Shown: piece after piece, positions 1 to 10,800 of the stretch
Position numbering within the stretch: position 1 is the first letter of the stretch
How the letters are laid out: each line of letters starts with the position of its first letter
Source of the DNA: Microdochium bolleyi
Lineage: Eukaryota > Ascomycota > Sordariomycetes > Xylariales > Microdochiaceae
Direction of reading: 5' to 3'
DNA length: 64,000 bases
Assembly (NCBI GenBank): GCA_001566295.1
Contig: KQ964252.1
Span: 310,001 to 374,000, forward strand
Translations under genes and position numbers: made by a program
The notes under the pieces: model-generated
Seen by the model: only the letters and a program-made list of their open reading frames with translations
Databases searched by the model: none
Told to the model about the DNA's origin: nothing

Positions 1-107
1 TTGATACGGATACATTTCGACACTTGTGATTTGAGGAAAAGAAGAAAACGATTGCTTGGGACAGGAAGGTGTCTGTTGGAAAGTTGGGTGAACGCGAGTC
101 TCAGTAC

Positions 108-623
108 TTACGGATACACCGGATCGCTGTCGCTGCACGTCCACGTCTGCTCGACGGCGAGCTTGCGGCCGGTGTAATCGAACTTGAACGTCGTCTCCGT
201 GCCGTCGCCCTCTGGCGTGGGCATGACGCACTTGTACGTCACGGTACCGTAGAAGAACTCGGAGAGCTGCGTGCTCGAGGCGTGGCAGGCGGCCTTGTAC
301 GTGAGGGCTGGGTTGGAGAGCTCAAAGCTTTATTTGGTCACAAATCACCCGTTAGTCTTGATTCTTGTTCCTCGGCTTGAAGTCTTGGTAAGTACTTAGG
401 GAAAGGGCGGAGGAAGAACATACTTGGCAAAACCCCACGAGTTCTGGTGTGCTGGTGTGGTGAATAGGTACGAGGCGTTGTAGACAAAGTTCTCGAGGCC
501 CCAGGCGAGGCTGTTGAAAGACGTGTCGAGGCAGCCCGGATTGTCGTCGCGCGGGATGGCCGCCGGGGCCGCGAGGACCGGGAGCGCGAGGGCGACGGCG
601 GAGAGGAGCGTGCTGCTGTGCAT
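108..623 (-). CDS. AA1-like small secreted protein
   Basis: Two exons, 623-424 and 327-108, are joined across a GTATGT...AAAG intron and give 139 residues. The start is the ATG at 623; an in-frame GTG lies two codons upstream. Residues 1 to about 20 form a signal peptide (hydrophobic run LLSAVALALPVLAAPA), so the product should be secreted. The mature part has four cysteines and the pattern of fungal AA1-like (Alt a 1-type) beta-barrel proteins: FVYNASYLFTTPAHQNSWGF, an FFYGTV strand and a late LAVEQTWTC motif. The function is unknown; relatives are secreted, often during plant association. The stop TAA overlaps a perfect GTAAGT donor, and relatives usually continue after the last WTC motif. 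The true 3' end may therefore lie in a further exon near or beyond the window edge. Family call moderate, gene call good. Confidence 0.72.
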
Positions 624-2334
624 GGTCACTGGGTTTCTGATAGTACTCGATGCTTGGTATCACTGTTGTTTCGGCGGAGTAAGTCGGCGTATTAGTCGGC
701 TATTGAGTGCTTGGATATTTGTATCTTGACAGTGCCTGGGAGGTGATGATGATGGCCCTTCCTTCGAATTCATGCTCACGGGCCATTGACCAGCTTTAAA
801 TACCGGCCAGCCCAGTCATTGTGTACCATCGCGTGCATGGTGAGCTGAGGTCGATCCATCATCGCGAGACCTCGTATCAGTGCCCCTCCAACGTTGCATC
901 GCGATGTCGCCGTGCTGCAATTGCACAGGAAACCCCGGCCAAAAAAGGAGGGTCCAATGACGTCGGACCACACACGACTGCAGCTTCGTCGACGTAGCCA
1001 ACTGCCGGGGCTCTCGAAAGCTCGTATCCCTGAGGGGCATCCACGGGTCGTGCCGATCGCGGGGTGCAGGGCGTGGTGGTGCTGTCACCGCCACTGGCTG
1101 GCAGTTTCGACAGCGCGCGCACGGCGATGCCGATCAGTGCAAAGGACCAGATACGTACGGCCGACTGCAGGGAGTTTGGCGAGAACCTCCTCCTCCGAGA
1201 GAAGGCTTCATACAATACAGTCAGTAGTCAGTGGTCAGGAGGTCAAAGTCTTGGCTGCGTCTCCTCAGTTTTGTGCCGTGACTCTATTGTAACCATCGAC
1301 AACGTGGTCGAGCGTCCTTGTGTTTGGCTACCTCACTCATCGCCATGGAATCTTGTGGCAGATGGCCGCTGTCCATCAGTTTGAAAAATGTAGCGTCAGT
1401 CAAGGCTCCGCGGTTCCTCGTACGCGGACACACCGCCATCCCAGCCGCCTCGTCGAGAAAGCTCTAGAAACAGCGCGTCACTGCTTCGAAGAGTCACACT
1501 GGTTTCTGCTGGGCCCTCTCGGAAGCGATGACAGCGATCCGCAGCGGAGGCGCGGGACGGGCTTCCCGGCCACCAGGCAATGTTGGCCTGTCAGGATGCC
1601 TCGTCGAGTGCCAACGTTAGATCCTGGACTCTCCATATCAGACACGACTGACGCCATGAATGCCCGGGGCCTTCCGACGTTTGGCATGGACCCCGATGGA
1701 AGCCCGCCTCGAGGGTGTGCCCTGCTCGTCAACCGTCTTTTCCTCCTCCCCTCCCCCGAGATTTGCCCCAGCACGGAGTCTAAGACACGACTCAAACCTC
1801 GGCGACAAAGATCATCGGCAACAGTATCCCTAGGTATCTGCTCTTCCCGCCGCAGGGAGAGCCGACACACACCCAGAGACATCACACCGGGCAGAAAGAT
1901 GGTCCTGTGCCAGGTGTAACCTGTTCTCAAAAGAAAGGCGCCGAGGAATTCGCCGAAGCGAGGAAACACGTTCTCGTGTTCCCCGAGGAAGTGGACGAAA
2001 AATACACATACTCTCTCAGCGCACGAACAGCTCAGCCTCGCTGCTGTGCGCCTAATGACAACAAACATCTGCCGCGACGAGAATCAGCGGTTCCGGGAGC
2101 GATCCGTTTGGGGCTACCGGACCCGATATCGCATCGTGAATGCCGCTGCTTCACATCCTTGAATATCGGCCACAGCAATTCGTGTCAGAATGCAAGTCGT
2201 ATTTTCATAGACTTTCCCAGATACACCGTATTGACCAGATGCGAACACCGCACGACGCCTCGCAACCTCATCGCCACAGATGACCGGCGGCAACAGCCCC
2301 TCACCCCCAAACTTGTCAGTGCCGAAACTCGTCT
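624..2334. other. Intergenic region, no gene seen
   Basis: This lies upstream of the AA1-like gene and downstream of the cupin gene. Open frames of up to about 200 codons occur on both strands, but they have arginine-, serine- and cysteine-rich noise composition and no recognisable motif. The part next to position 624 should hold the AA1-like promoter. Confidence 0.6.
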
Positions 2335-2771
2335 CTAAGCACTGCCCTCCTTGCGCTGCCCCACGAAGAAGCCCAGTCCGTAGTCCTCCGTGGTGAACGT
2401 GATCTTGGACCCCTTGGGGAAGTAGAAGACGTCCCCGGGCTTGCCCGTCACCTTGTTGCCCGCCTCATCGCTGATCTCGAACTGGCCCTCGATGATGATC
2501 TTCATCTCCTCGTACGTGTACTCGTACACGAGCGGCGTGCCCTTCTCGAGGCGGTAGAAGCCCGCGGATATCGGGGCGGTCGTGTCGTTTCTGTTCGGAG
2601 GAGAGAGGTCAGTCCGTGATTATGGACACGGCGAGGTTGCATGGGAGAAGAGGAATAGGAACGGCGAGGATCTTACGAGCACACAACGTCGCCCAGAAAT
2701 GCGTTCTCGTTGGCGATCAACGGGGGCTTCTGGCTCGAGGCCTGGGGGAAGTGCTTGAACGCGACGGGCAT
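2335..2771 (-). CDS. EutQ-type small cupin protein
   Basis: Exons 2771-2677 and 2590-2335 are joined by an 86-base GTAAGA...CAG intron and give 116 residues. It is a single-domain cupin. The C-terminal half carries the second cupin motif in the form KPGDVFYFPKGSKITF, followed by YGLGFFVGQR, as in small fungal proteins annotated as ethanolamine-utilisation EutQ-like. The first cupin motif is weak: after the EYTYEEMKIIIEG strand no clear metal-binding HxH set is visible, so metal binding is doubtful. There is no signal peptide, so a cytosolic location is expected. The substrate is unknown; the EutQ name reflects fold similarity and no ethanolamine genes are nearby. The start is the first ATG, followed directly by MPVAFKHFPQ, a usual N-terminus for the group. 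Confidence 0.85.
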
Positions 2772-3666
2772 GGTGAATGATCACGGTACTGATCGAGGCC
2801 AAGAGCTGTGTGTTATCTTTCGCAAAGTCTGAGACGATGAGGTGTATTCAACGCAGTGGGATGGGGCGGCCGGTAAATGTACGGTGTCAGTTGCTTGCTG
2901 TGATGGGCAGTTCCTGAGGAGAAGCATGAACACTCGATGGAATTGCAACCGCGACGGTATTTGTAGCTGCGCTAGAGAAGCTCCCACGTAATCATATGCC
3001 TTCTATCTGGTGCGCAACCCATAAGCTGATAAACTGCTAGACAGCTCCTCAGCCTTGGTACAGATAAGCTGCATTTCGGCTGCCGAGAGTTCTCCGCAAC
3101 TTGGGCCCTTTGTAGGAAAGTTAAGCGTAGGCACGGCGAACCTCGGATGCAGTCATGCAGCCATGAGCCTTTGGAGCTCCTGAGGGGACGAGCGACACGG
3201 GCCTCAGAGGTTCCAGGAAAGGTTGGCGTACTGCGGCAGAGAGATCTAACCTTGACACGGCGCCGTTGCTATCGACCAGGCTAAAATCTCCCAATCAGGC
3301 AATTCCACGCCTGCGGCAACGCTAAGGATAATCCTCCGGTGTGGGGATGCGGAGCTCAGCTCTTGGGGGAAGATGGGGTAGACCGGTGAGGGGTCCGGAA
3401 TGCTCTCAGCTCAACTGATAACAGCCAGAGAATCACCAGCGTCATGAGGTACGGCAGGACTACCGTAAGACTTATGGTAAATTTTGTTCAGAGCAACTAA
3501 CAATGAACAAATCGAGATAGCCATAGCACTGCTTCGTCCGCAACTCGAGATAATCCTCTACCTCTGTTTAAGAGGACGAATACACCGTATGCGCGTATGC
3601 GATTGGGACTTTCCTTTCCTCTAAATCGACATGACCCTAGATCCGCGAAACTTGAAGAACACACCG
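2772..3666. other. Intergenic region, no gene seen
   Basis: This is the promoter side of the cupin gene and the 3' side of the peptidase gene. No tRNA, repeat or coding signal was found. Confidence 0.55.
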
Positions 3667-5651
3667 TCATCGGATGGACAGACTTGATTTCGGAAGCCAG
3701 TTCGACCTGTAAAGACCAAAAGAGGCCGTTGACAGCTCGCAGAGATCGCCCTTGCATGCTGTCGAGTGCTGCTGCCCTTCGTACGCAAGTGGCACGTCAT
3801 CAAAGGGGTAAAAATCAGGCTCGCAGAGTGTTTCATCAGCCGGCAGGCTGCCATTCTGGAAATATGCACGGATATGGGCTGCGGTACAAGTCGATGGCGC
3901 AGACAATGTGGTGTGCTGAATATTGTGTCAGCTGCAGACATCCGGAACTTACGGCATCACAGAGATTCATGAAAAGACTTACCCCGTAGGAGTTCTGTGT
4001 TAAGATCACAGACCCCGGGAACAGCTCAGAGTTGTTCCTGGCGCTTATCAGGGGCGTGATATTGTCTGCGACATTCGCAACATACAAGATCGGATGCCTT
4101 GTTTCTCCGCCAAAGGGGCCTTCGAAACGCCACTTTGGCCGGACCGTCCTGCCAACACAAGCCAGCCGCATGGCGGCATTGACTTCCCCTGAAACGGTAC
4201 TGATGCCTCTGTAGCGCTCCAAAATCTCGACGAAATCCTCAAGAGTGTCATTGTTTGGGACGCCATCTGCGCACGCGATGGCTGGGTAAGCTTCACTATT
4301 GCCTTCCTCGTGTCGTGGCAGTGTTGGCGGGATCGCCTCAATGGAGCAGAAAGACGTATCCGAATTTTCTGCCAGCAACAAATCGTAGAATGAGCGTCCA
4401 TCCTTGCGTTCGAGGTCGACGAGGATCTTGGCAAATACGGGAAACATGAGCAGAGGCTGATACATGGTTCTTGAGACAAAGCGTTTCAAGTGCGACCAGG
4501 TGACGAGTTGGGGCATATCAGGGCCGTTTTCAAGATCGGCCTCAACGAGGAGTGGCCTTTCTTTCACGTCCTGGAGCAAAGTGGCGAGACGGTGGGAGAT
4601 GGCACTGGGCGACTCTGCGTAGAACGCACATGCTTGCGGTCCTGCTTTGTGGCAGTAGTGATAGAAGGCCTCGATGACCTTATCGGTGTCGCGCAAAAAG
4701 TTCATGTGCTGGTCGAGGCCTGCCCATTCCCGGTAATCGACGTTGCCTGGAATGTTGACTGTGAGAATAACAATCAGGTTAAGAGACGTGGAAACGCTTA
4801 CCATCACTGACAAGCCGCTCGACCTTGTCCGGAAACATCGAGGCAAAGTACCCGCCAAGAACTGTTCCGTATGAGAACCCCCAGTACCGGAGCCTGTCAT
4901 GGCCCATCTGGTACATGATCTCCAGCATGTCTCTTGCGTGTGAAGGTGTTCCGATGTGCTCTAGCAGATGTGAATCTCCCATTGACGCCTCGCAGACAGA
5001 CGAGAGGGCCATGGCTCGGACGTAGGCGTCGCTGATGATGCCCGAGTGGGCACCAGGAACTCCGACATCCTGCAGATCCCAGAGATGCCTCTTCTGACTC
5101 TGCTGCCAGCAGTCGATCCGTGGCAGGGAGGCACCGACTCCCCGGGGATCAAAGGTGATGATGTCGTGGTTGCGTCCGACAATGGACTGTATCAGATGGC
5201 CGTGATCCCGCATGGACCAGACGCCAGAGCCTCCTGGGCCACCTGGGTTGAAGAAGACGGGACCGAGATAGTCTTCGTGGGCTTCCGGATCTGCACGAAG
5301 CCGAATGACTGCGAGGATTACCCGGAGGTCGTCGGACGGGTCGACCCAGTCCATTGGCAGGTCGAGCCGAGCACACTCGTAGGCGCTGTCGAAGCAGGGT
5401 TGCCACTGAAGCTCTCGGCTTGGAGCGATGTCGCCCCAATCCCACCCGCTATCATCATGATTGCTGTGCTCCTGCTGCTCGTCAAGACGGCGGATCGAGG
5501 ATGTCCAAGGTCGATATGCTGAATAGTAGAGGACGGAAGCTAGGATGATGCTGACAAGGATGATGGCTCCGTTCCGTGAGGCTCCTGGAGTCCGGGACTC
5601 GTGCTGCGATCCGAGTCCCGTGGGTCGTGGGACACGGAGAGATTTCGACAT
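3667..5651 (-). CDS. Membrane-anchored S33 tripeptidyl aminopeptidase-like alpha/beta hydrolase
   Basis: Three exons (5651-4802, 4758-3983, 3915-3667) give 624 residues; both introns have GTAAG donors and CAG acceptors. Residues about 28-46 are hydrophobic and uncleaved in appearance, suggesting a signal anchor with the catalytic domain outside the cytosol. The alpha/beta-hydrolase fold shows the oxyanion segment NPGGPGGSG (135-143), the nucleophile S260 in GFSYG, an acid at D515 and H543 in SYGHTTL, after the last intron. The TAP-like C-terminal domain follows, with paired cysteines. Family members release N-terminal di- or tripeptides or act on related esters. The acid motif reads ADNITP where relatives commonly have a DPVTP-like form, but the aspartate is kept. 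The exact specificity cannot be read from the sequence. Confidence 0.9.
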
Positions 5652-6510
5652 GATAGCCCACGACAGGAGCAGCTTGTGTCACAGCCGAGCTGCAGACAGA
5701 GCTCGAGAAAACATCGCGGCTACAAAGAGAGCGTCCGACTTGAAGGATAAAAGACAGCTGGCCCCTGCGTAGGTGGTTGGACAGCCTGGATCGGTTGCTG
5801 AAGACATGCCAAGCTGAGCCGGGCGAGACACCGCTTGACAGGTATCAGATAATCAAGCGGGCGGGAGGTGCATTGTAGTTTTAGGGCCGCCCTCATTGGT
5901 GGTGGCCGGCCGTTGAGGGGTCTTGAGGAGCCGGCATTGAGACAAGCGCACGGGAAGCCGACGCTGGGGACTTGCCGGGCTCATATCGATGCTCCATGGT
6001 TGGCTGGCTGCCGAGAACAGACCTCGGGACCCCCACTGATGGGCACGGGGTGAGATATGTTGCAGGCGGGCGATGCATTGTCCTCTTTCAGTCGATTGCT
6101 GGCGCCCGGCGCGAGGAGAAGAGTGCTTTGCGTTGGTGCGGAGCGATGCAAGACCCGTGCTTGGAGGATGTCACATGCTGACCTGATGATGTACTATTTC
6201 AAATGAAGCGAGTGGTTGAGGTTTGGCTGGCACAAGACAGTCAGTGCCTGCCGTGGACGGGCACCGGCCAGTTGAGTCGTGCCTTCCGTGTCTGGCCTTC
6301 GACCTCCCCCACCACATCCACCGACTGCCACCCGTGGACATCCCCATGGCTTTGGCTAGACCACCTGCGCAGCGCGTTCAGCAACATTCGCTTCACGTTA
6401 CTGCACCTCCGGGCACAGGACGCGAGGAGCAACAACTATTGCGCGAGTAGGGTATCTTCATATTATCAAATCAAACGCTATGAAACCAGCCATCATCCCC
6501 CCGTGCCGCA
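5652..6510. other. Intergenic region, no gene seen
   Basis: This is the promoter side of the peptidase gene and the 3' side of the rhodopsin-domain gene. No structured element was recognised. Confidence 0.55.
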
Positions 6511-7815
6511 TCACGAGCACCGCCGCTTCGGGTCGCGCTCCGACCGCGCGTCGGCGACATGCACAAACGACGTCTGCCCGCTCTTGAGCGGATCGACCTG
6601 CGACATGACATAGTCGTCCATGTAGTGCACCGCCGAGCCCATCGTGTGCGTCTTCTCCCCCATCTCGGGCCCCTCGTCATGCTCCGGGCTGCTCGCCTCG
6701 CTGCCCGCCCGGCTGATGATGCTCTGCCGCGAGCTGTCGTCCCGGTGGTGTCTGTTCTTGCCGCCCCGCGTGCTGCGCCGTCCTGCGGGCTCCCCCCTCG
6801 CACCCCCTCCGCCGCCAGACTTGGTCAGCTGCAGCTCGATCTCGTCGTCCCGCTCCAGGTCGGTCGAGTACCGCATGTGCCGCGTCACCTTGACCTCCTG
6901 CGTCACGAAGATGGACCCCATGAACGCCTTGCTCAGCGTCGGCCAAAACACCGGGATCGACGCGCAGATGATGGCCAGGTTCACCTCGATGACGCCCAGG
7001 CAGATGGCGCTGCTACCATACCACGTCGGGTCAAACGTCGGCCACGTCGTCGCCTTGTGGCTCACCATGTCGGCGAACCGCCAGATCGACACCGAGATCA
7101 CCAGCCCCCCAAGCAGGAATAGCCCGAGCAGCCCGCGGCGTGTCTGTCGGTTGATGTCTTTGTTGAAGTACTGCGGCAGCGGGATGGCCAGCACGATGAT
7201 GTCGAACAACATGTTAGATGCCGACTGCGTCCAGTACGTGGCGATGAAGTGGTTCAGGTGGTCTGATCCGAACCCCCAGCAGTTGCGTTGGGGGCCCCAG
7301 GTCCAGTAGTCGCTGACTGGGTGGCACGGAATCCAAGCGAGCAAGGAAAAAGTGAGGCCCCAGACGAGCACGATGCCAAACATGGCCTTTGTGAAGACTC
7401 TGATCGGCCCACTCTCGTACAGGCGTAGGTACTGCAGCAGCAGAGAGAGCTTGACAAGCATGTTCGAGAGCTGGTAGCTGGCGTTGCAGATGTAGAACGT
7501 CTTGAGCCACTTGTCGATCTGCTGTGCGCCGATCTGCAGGAAGTGCCGACCGAGGCCGTGTTGGACAGATATGCAGACCGTAATGCCGCTGAGGTGGCCA
7601 GTCAGGATAAACAGCACGACGCACAAGTCGTCCCAGCCAGGCGTCCGGACAATGAAGAAGCGCGTGTAGAGCCGGAAGCCCACACACAGCGAAGACAGCA
7701 GCATGAGGGCTATCGTGAGCCCCAGTATCGTCGATGGGTCGTTCCATCCGGTGGCTGGCTCGTTCAAGTTGTTGTGGTAGCCCAGCATGCCCTGGACGGT
7801 CGTGGGCTGAGCCAT
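6511..7815 (-). CDS. Fungal rhodopsin-domain (SAT4/PTH11-type) integral membrane protein
   Basis: A single exon of 434 residues. Seven hydrophobic helices run from about residue 25 to 300. They carry the family hallmarks GWDD after helix 2, a long loop ending in ISVQHGLGRH, LLQYLRLY after helix 3, CHPVSDYW with NCWG in the extracellular loop, and a late ICLGVIEVNLAIICASIPVFWP helix. The C-terminal tail of about 130 residues is cytosolic, charged and serine-rich, with a run of five glycines. Proteins of this group are plasma-membrane sensors or orphan GPCR-like proteins; a ligand cannot be inferred. The frame stays open upstream to 8037, but the ATG at 7815 sits in an excellent context (CCGCCATGG) and gives the usual short N-terminus before helix 1. 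Confidence 0.88.
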   Translation of the reverse strand: MAQPTTVQGMLGYHNNLNEPATGWNDPSTILGLTIALMLLSSLCVGFRLYTRFFIVRTPGWDDLCVVLFILTGHLSGITVCISVQHGLGRHFLQIGAQQIDKWLKTFYICNASYQLSNMLVKLSLLLQYLRLYESGPIRVFTKAMFGIVLVWGLTFSLLAWIPCHPVSDYWTWGPQRNCWGFGSDHLNHFIATYWTQSASNMLFDIIVLAIPLPQYFNKDINRQTRRGLLGLFLLGGLVISVSIWRFADMVSHKATTWPTFDPTWYGSSAICLGVIEVNLAIICASIPVFWPTLSKAFMGSIFVTQEVKVTRHMRYSTDLERDDEIELQLTKSGGGGGARGEPAGRRSTRGGKNRHHRDDSSRQSIISRAGSEASSPEHDEGPEMGEKTHTMGSAVHYMDDYVMSQVDPLKSGQTSFVHVADARSERDPKRRCS

Positions 7816-10800
7816 GGCGGATTTGCAGCGACCCCGAGGTCTACATGCGTCCCGGATAAACCAGATCGGGTTGGTCGAAGTTGCAAAAATCGTAGGCGCG
7901 GTAGTCTGTTCTTCAGCTCCGGGTCCCGCAGGATGCCCTTTTGTCGTCAAGCTTTGGTAGTCGTTGTCGAGTATCCGGAAAGTCTGTTGAGGAACAAAGA
8001 AAAGTACGACCCCTGGGGTTCCCTTGTAAGACGACAAGAGGCAAGCCGCTTCTAGGGTCCGCAGAAGGAGTCAATCAAGGTCCGGAAGGAGTTGGCATCC
8101 GCAGGGGTTACAAGGTGAACAAACTCAAAGTACCAGACAAGGTACAGGGGCTGCGGAGCTGACCGAACCTGACGCGGGAACCTGGGACACCTTATACAGG
8201 AACGGGCAGTGAGTATCCTGTTGGCGAGTCGTGCCTCGCATGGCCAGCAAGCAAGCAAGCCCAGGAAGCCCATGCAGCACACGCGCATCTATAAGGGGAT
8301 CCGTTCTGAAGAGGAATAGGAACTTTTCTCCCCCCAATGCCAAGTGCCACCTGCTATCACTTAGTGTCCTTGCCGATCCTGCTACCTCACCCACAGGGCT
8401 GCCCTAAAATCGGTAGCATCCGGGCCATTGTGGCATGGCACGGCTTGCCTCCTAGGCTACGGGCATTAAGGTGTGATGGCGTGTGTGAGCTCGCGGAGAG
8501 TGTGGGTGAGCTCTGCGCTCAGGGCCCCTGTTGTGGATGTTTCGAGCTTGGAGCTGGCGTGGTCCGTTGAGCTTAGCGTCCACCTCCCCTCCCCCCGTCC
8601 CCTGGTGATGGCTTGCAAGGTCCAGGGGGCCTGAGTAGATGGACGGAGTTAAGAGCTGTGGGACTAAGCTGGCTCTCCATCAATACAGAGTGCCTGTGGT
8701 GGATGCGAAAGGCCAGTATAGGATAATGTTCCAAGCTATCAATGGCACCCTCCCGTCGCCGTGGTGCTTCCTCCCTATCTTGCCACTGGCCGCCTATGAG
8801 CTAGCATTCGCTGGCGTAATTACTGGGACGCTGGGTGGGATGATAAGAGGGTCGCGAGTTCCCAAAGGACAGGACAGGGGAAGAAGGGACACACACCCCA
8901 GAAAATGGCCCGACTGACCAGGATTATGTGTCGATAGAACAAGCACGTAAGGTCATCCCGTGCTCCAGGAGCAGCAAGGCGAAGAGAGCACAGGGGTGGC
9001 CCGCTGCAACAGAGAGACAGGACGGGAAGCAAACATGGATGTGCCATACCGGTATCTACAAGCATGCTTGATCATGTTTGCTTCGGAATTCCTCCATGCG
9101 TGTAAAGTGCAATTGTTTCTGTGTACGCCTTGCGTTTGGCGTTACATCAACTATCAATGTCATTTATGATTCTTTTGCCAGGAGGCAAGCTACCTGTCTC
9201 ATCTACAACGTCACGATCATGGGCGAGGGCGCGGATGCTGTCGTATCCGGGGCCTGATTGCTCTCCTGTTTTCCAGCTCGAGACTCTGCAGAGGCAAGCA
9301 CATGCCAGAATCCGAGCTTCCCGACCATCCCTCTCACCAACAAAGCTCGAAGAAACCAGCCACGGCGAGCTCTAAAGAAATCGTGAAACCTGCCTACCAT
9401 CCTCTTCCCGTCTAGCGCGGCGGGCGAGCTAGTTTAGGGCTGAGGGAACCAAGGCAGTGCTTCCCGCTAGTTAGTGAGTTTGACGCCGGCGCCGGCATCC
9501 CTCTTTGTTGTGCGCAGCATGTTCCAGTCCACTGGGGGCCAATCGACACGCCAAGTTCAATGCGTGCTAAAATGTAGATCCCGTCCGACCGCACAGCCAT
9601 CATCCCTGTTGATTCCAAGGTTTCGGCCAGCTCCCGTCGGGGGACGGCAAGAAACAAAAGCACAAAGAAGATATTAAGGAAGCGTATGCGTATGGAAGAC
9701 TGTGTGGAAGGAGAGGGGATGCAGTCTGTTGCCGCATGCATGGTTGCGAACCTGTATCTCCAGCACTCGTTCAGCACGTTGCATCCCCATACGGCGCACT
9801 TCGTGAGATACAACAACGGCAGACGGAAGTAACCTACAGGCAGGTGACTGTCCGCAAATGGTCAATTTTCCGTTTTGCACCCTCCTTTTGCGCGATCAAA
9901 TCGCTCCTGCCCTGCTTTACGTTGTATTAGTCCCCGGGAATCTGTTAGTGGCTACCGTCAACCGTTCCCCCTGAGGCAGGGTTCGCGACGGCCCCCACGT
10001 GGTCGAGTCCATCGGGGCTTGCCGGCATGTATGGAGTAGCCTGCCACGGCGAAACACGACGCTGGCCTGGACTGATCACATCATGGACAATGGCAAAGCA
10101 AACATGGCGGGCGCGCGGTGGCGGCGTCTCGAGGTCCTTGCCCTGTCCCTGTTGTCTGGCAGCCTGTCCGACCCTTGAGAAGTGTAGTCAACTAATGATT
10201 GAGGGGATGAACTTTTTGGAGCTAGGCAGGAATGTGCAGCGTCACTGACGAGAATGGCTGGGATGATGACTTCCTTCGCTCCCGAGACGTCCGTTGGCAC
10301 CTGTCATACATATCGATGCTTCGCGTGGAGTCTCACCGACAAGATGACATACCAAATGCTCAGGATCATCAGCGAGGAAGCCCTTTTGTGCGCGCAATGC
10401 TCCAACGGGATCTTTCCTTTGTTCCGGACTCTAGCGTCCGCGCCACACAAGTCTTCCCACGTCAGAGCTAGCGATCTCACTGCCCGAAAATGCATCTAGC
10501 TCAGCAGCTTAGCAGTGCGGATGCTCGACCCCCTGCGTTAGTGCCTGAAAGGCCAGTCCGAGAGAGAGGCATCTGATATCCTCGAGGGTTGGTGCTGTGG
10601 CCGTGCAGACAAGCCAGCATGCGCTTGGCATGGTTGTCATTCCTGAAGTCCCTAGACCTGTCATATCGCGCCAGCTTTCGGAAACGCCCCTGGACACCAA
10701 AGTTCCCTATCCCATCACTCTGCATTCATGGGCCATCCTTGCACGGCCGGCGACTGACAAGCATCTGAAGTGGGCCGCCAGGACCATCATCTCAACGGCC

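Noticed and set aside
7816..8037. A 74-residue N-terminal extension of the rhodopsin-domain protein
   Set aside because: The frame is open, but the family starts just before helix 1 and the ATG at 7815 has a far better start context.
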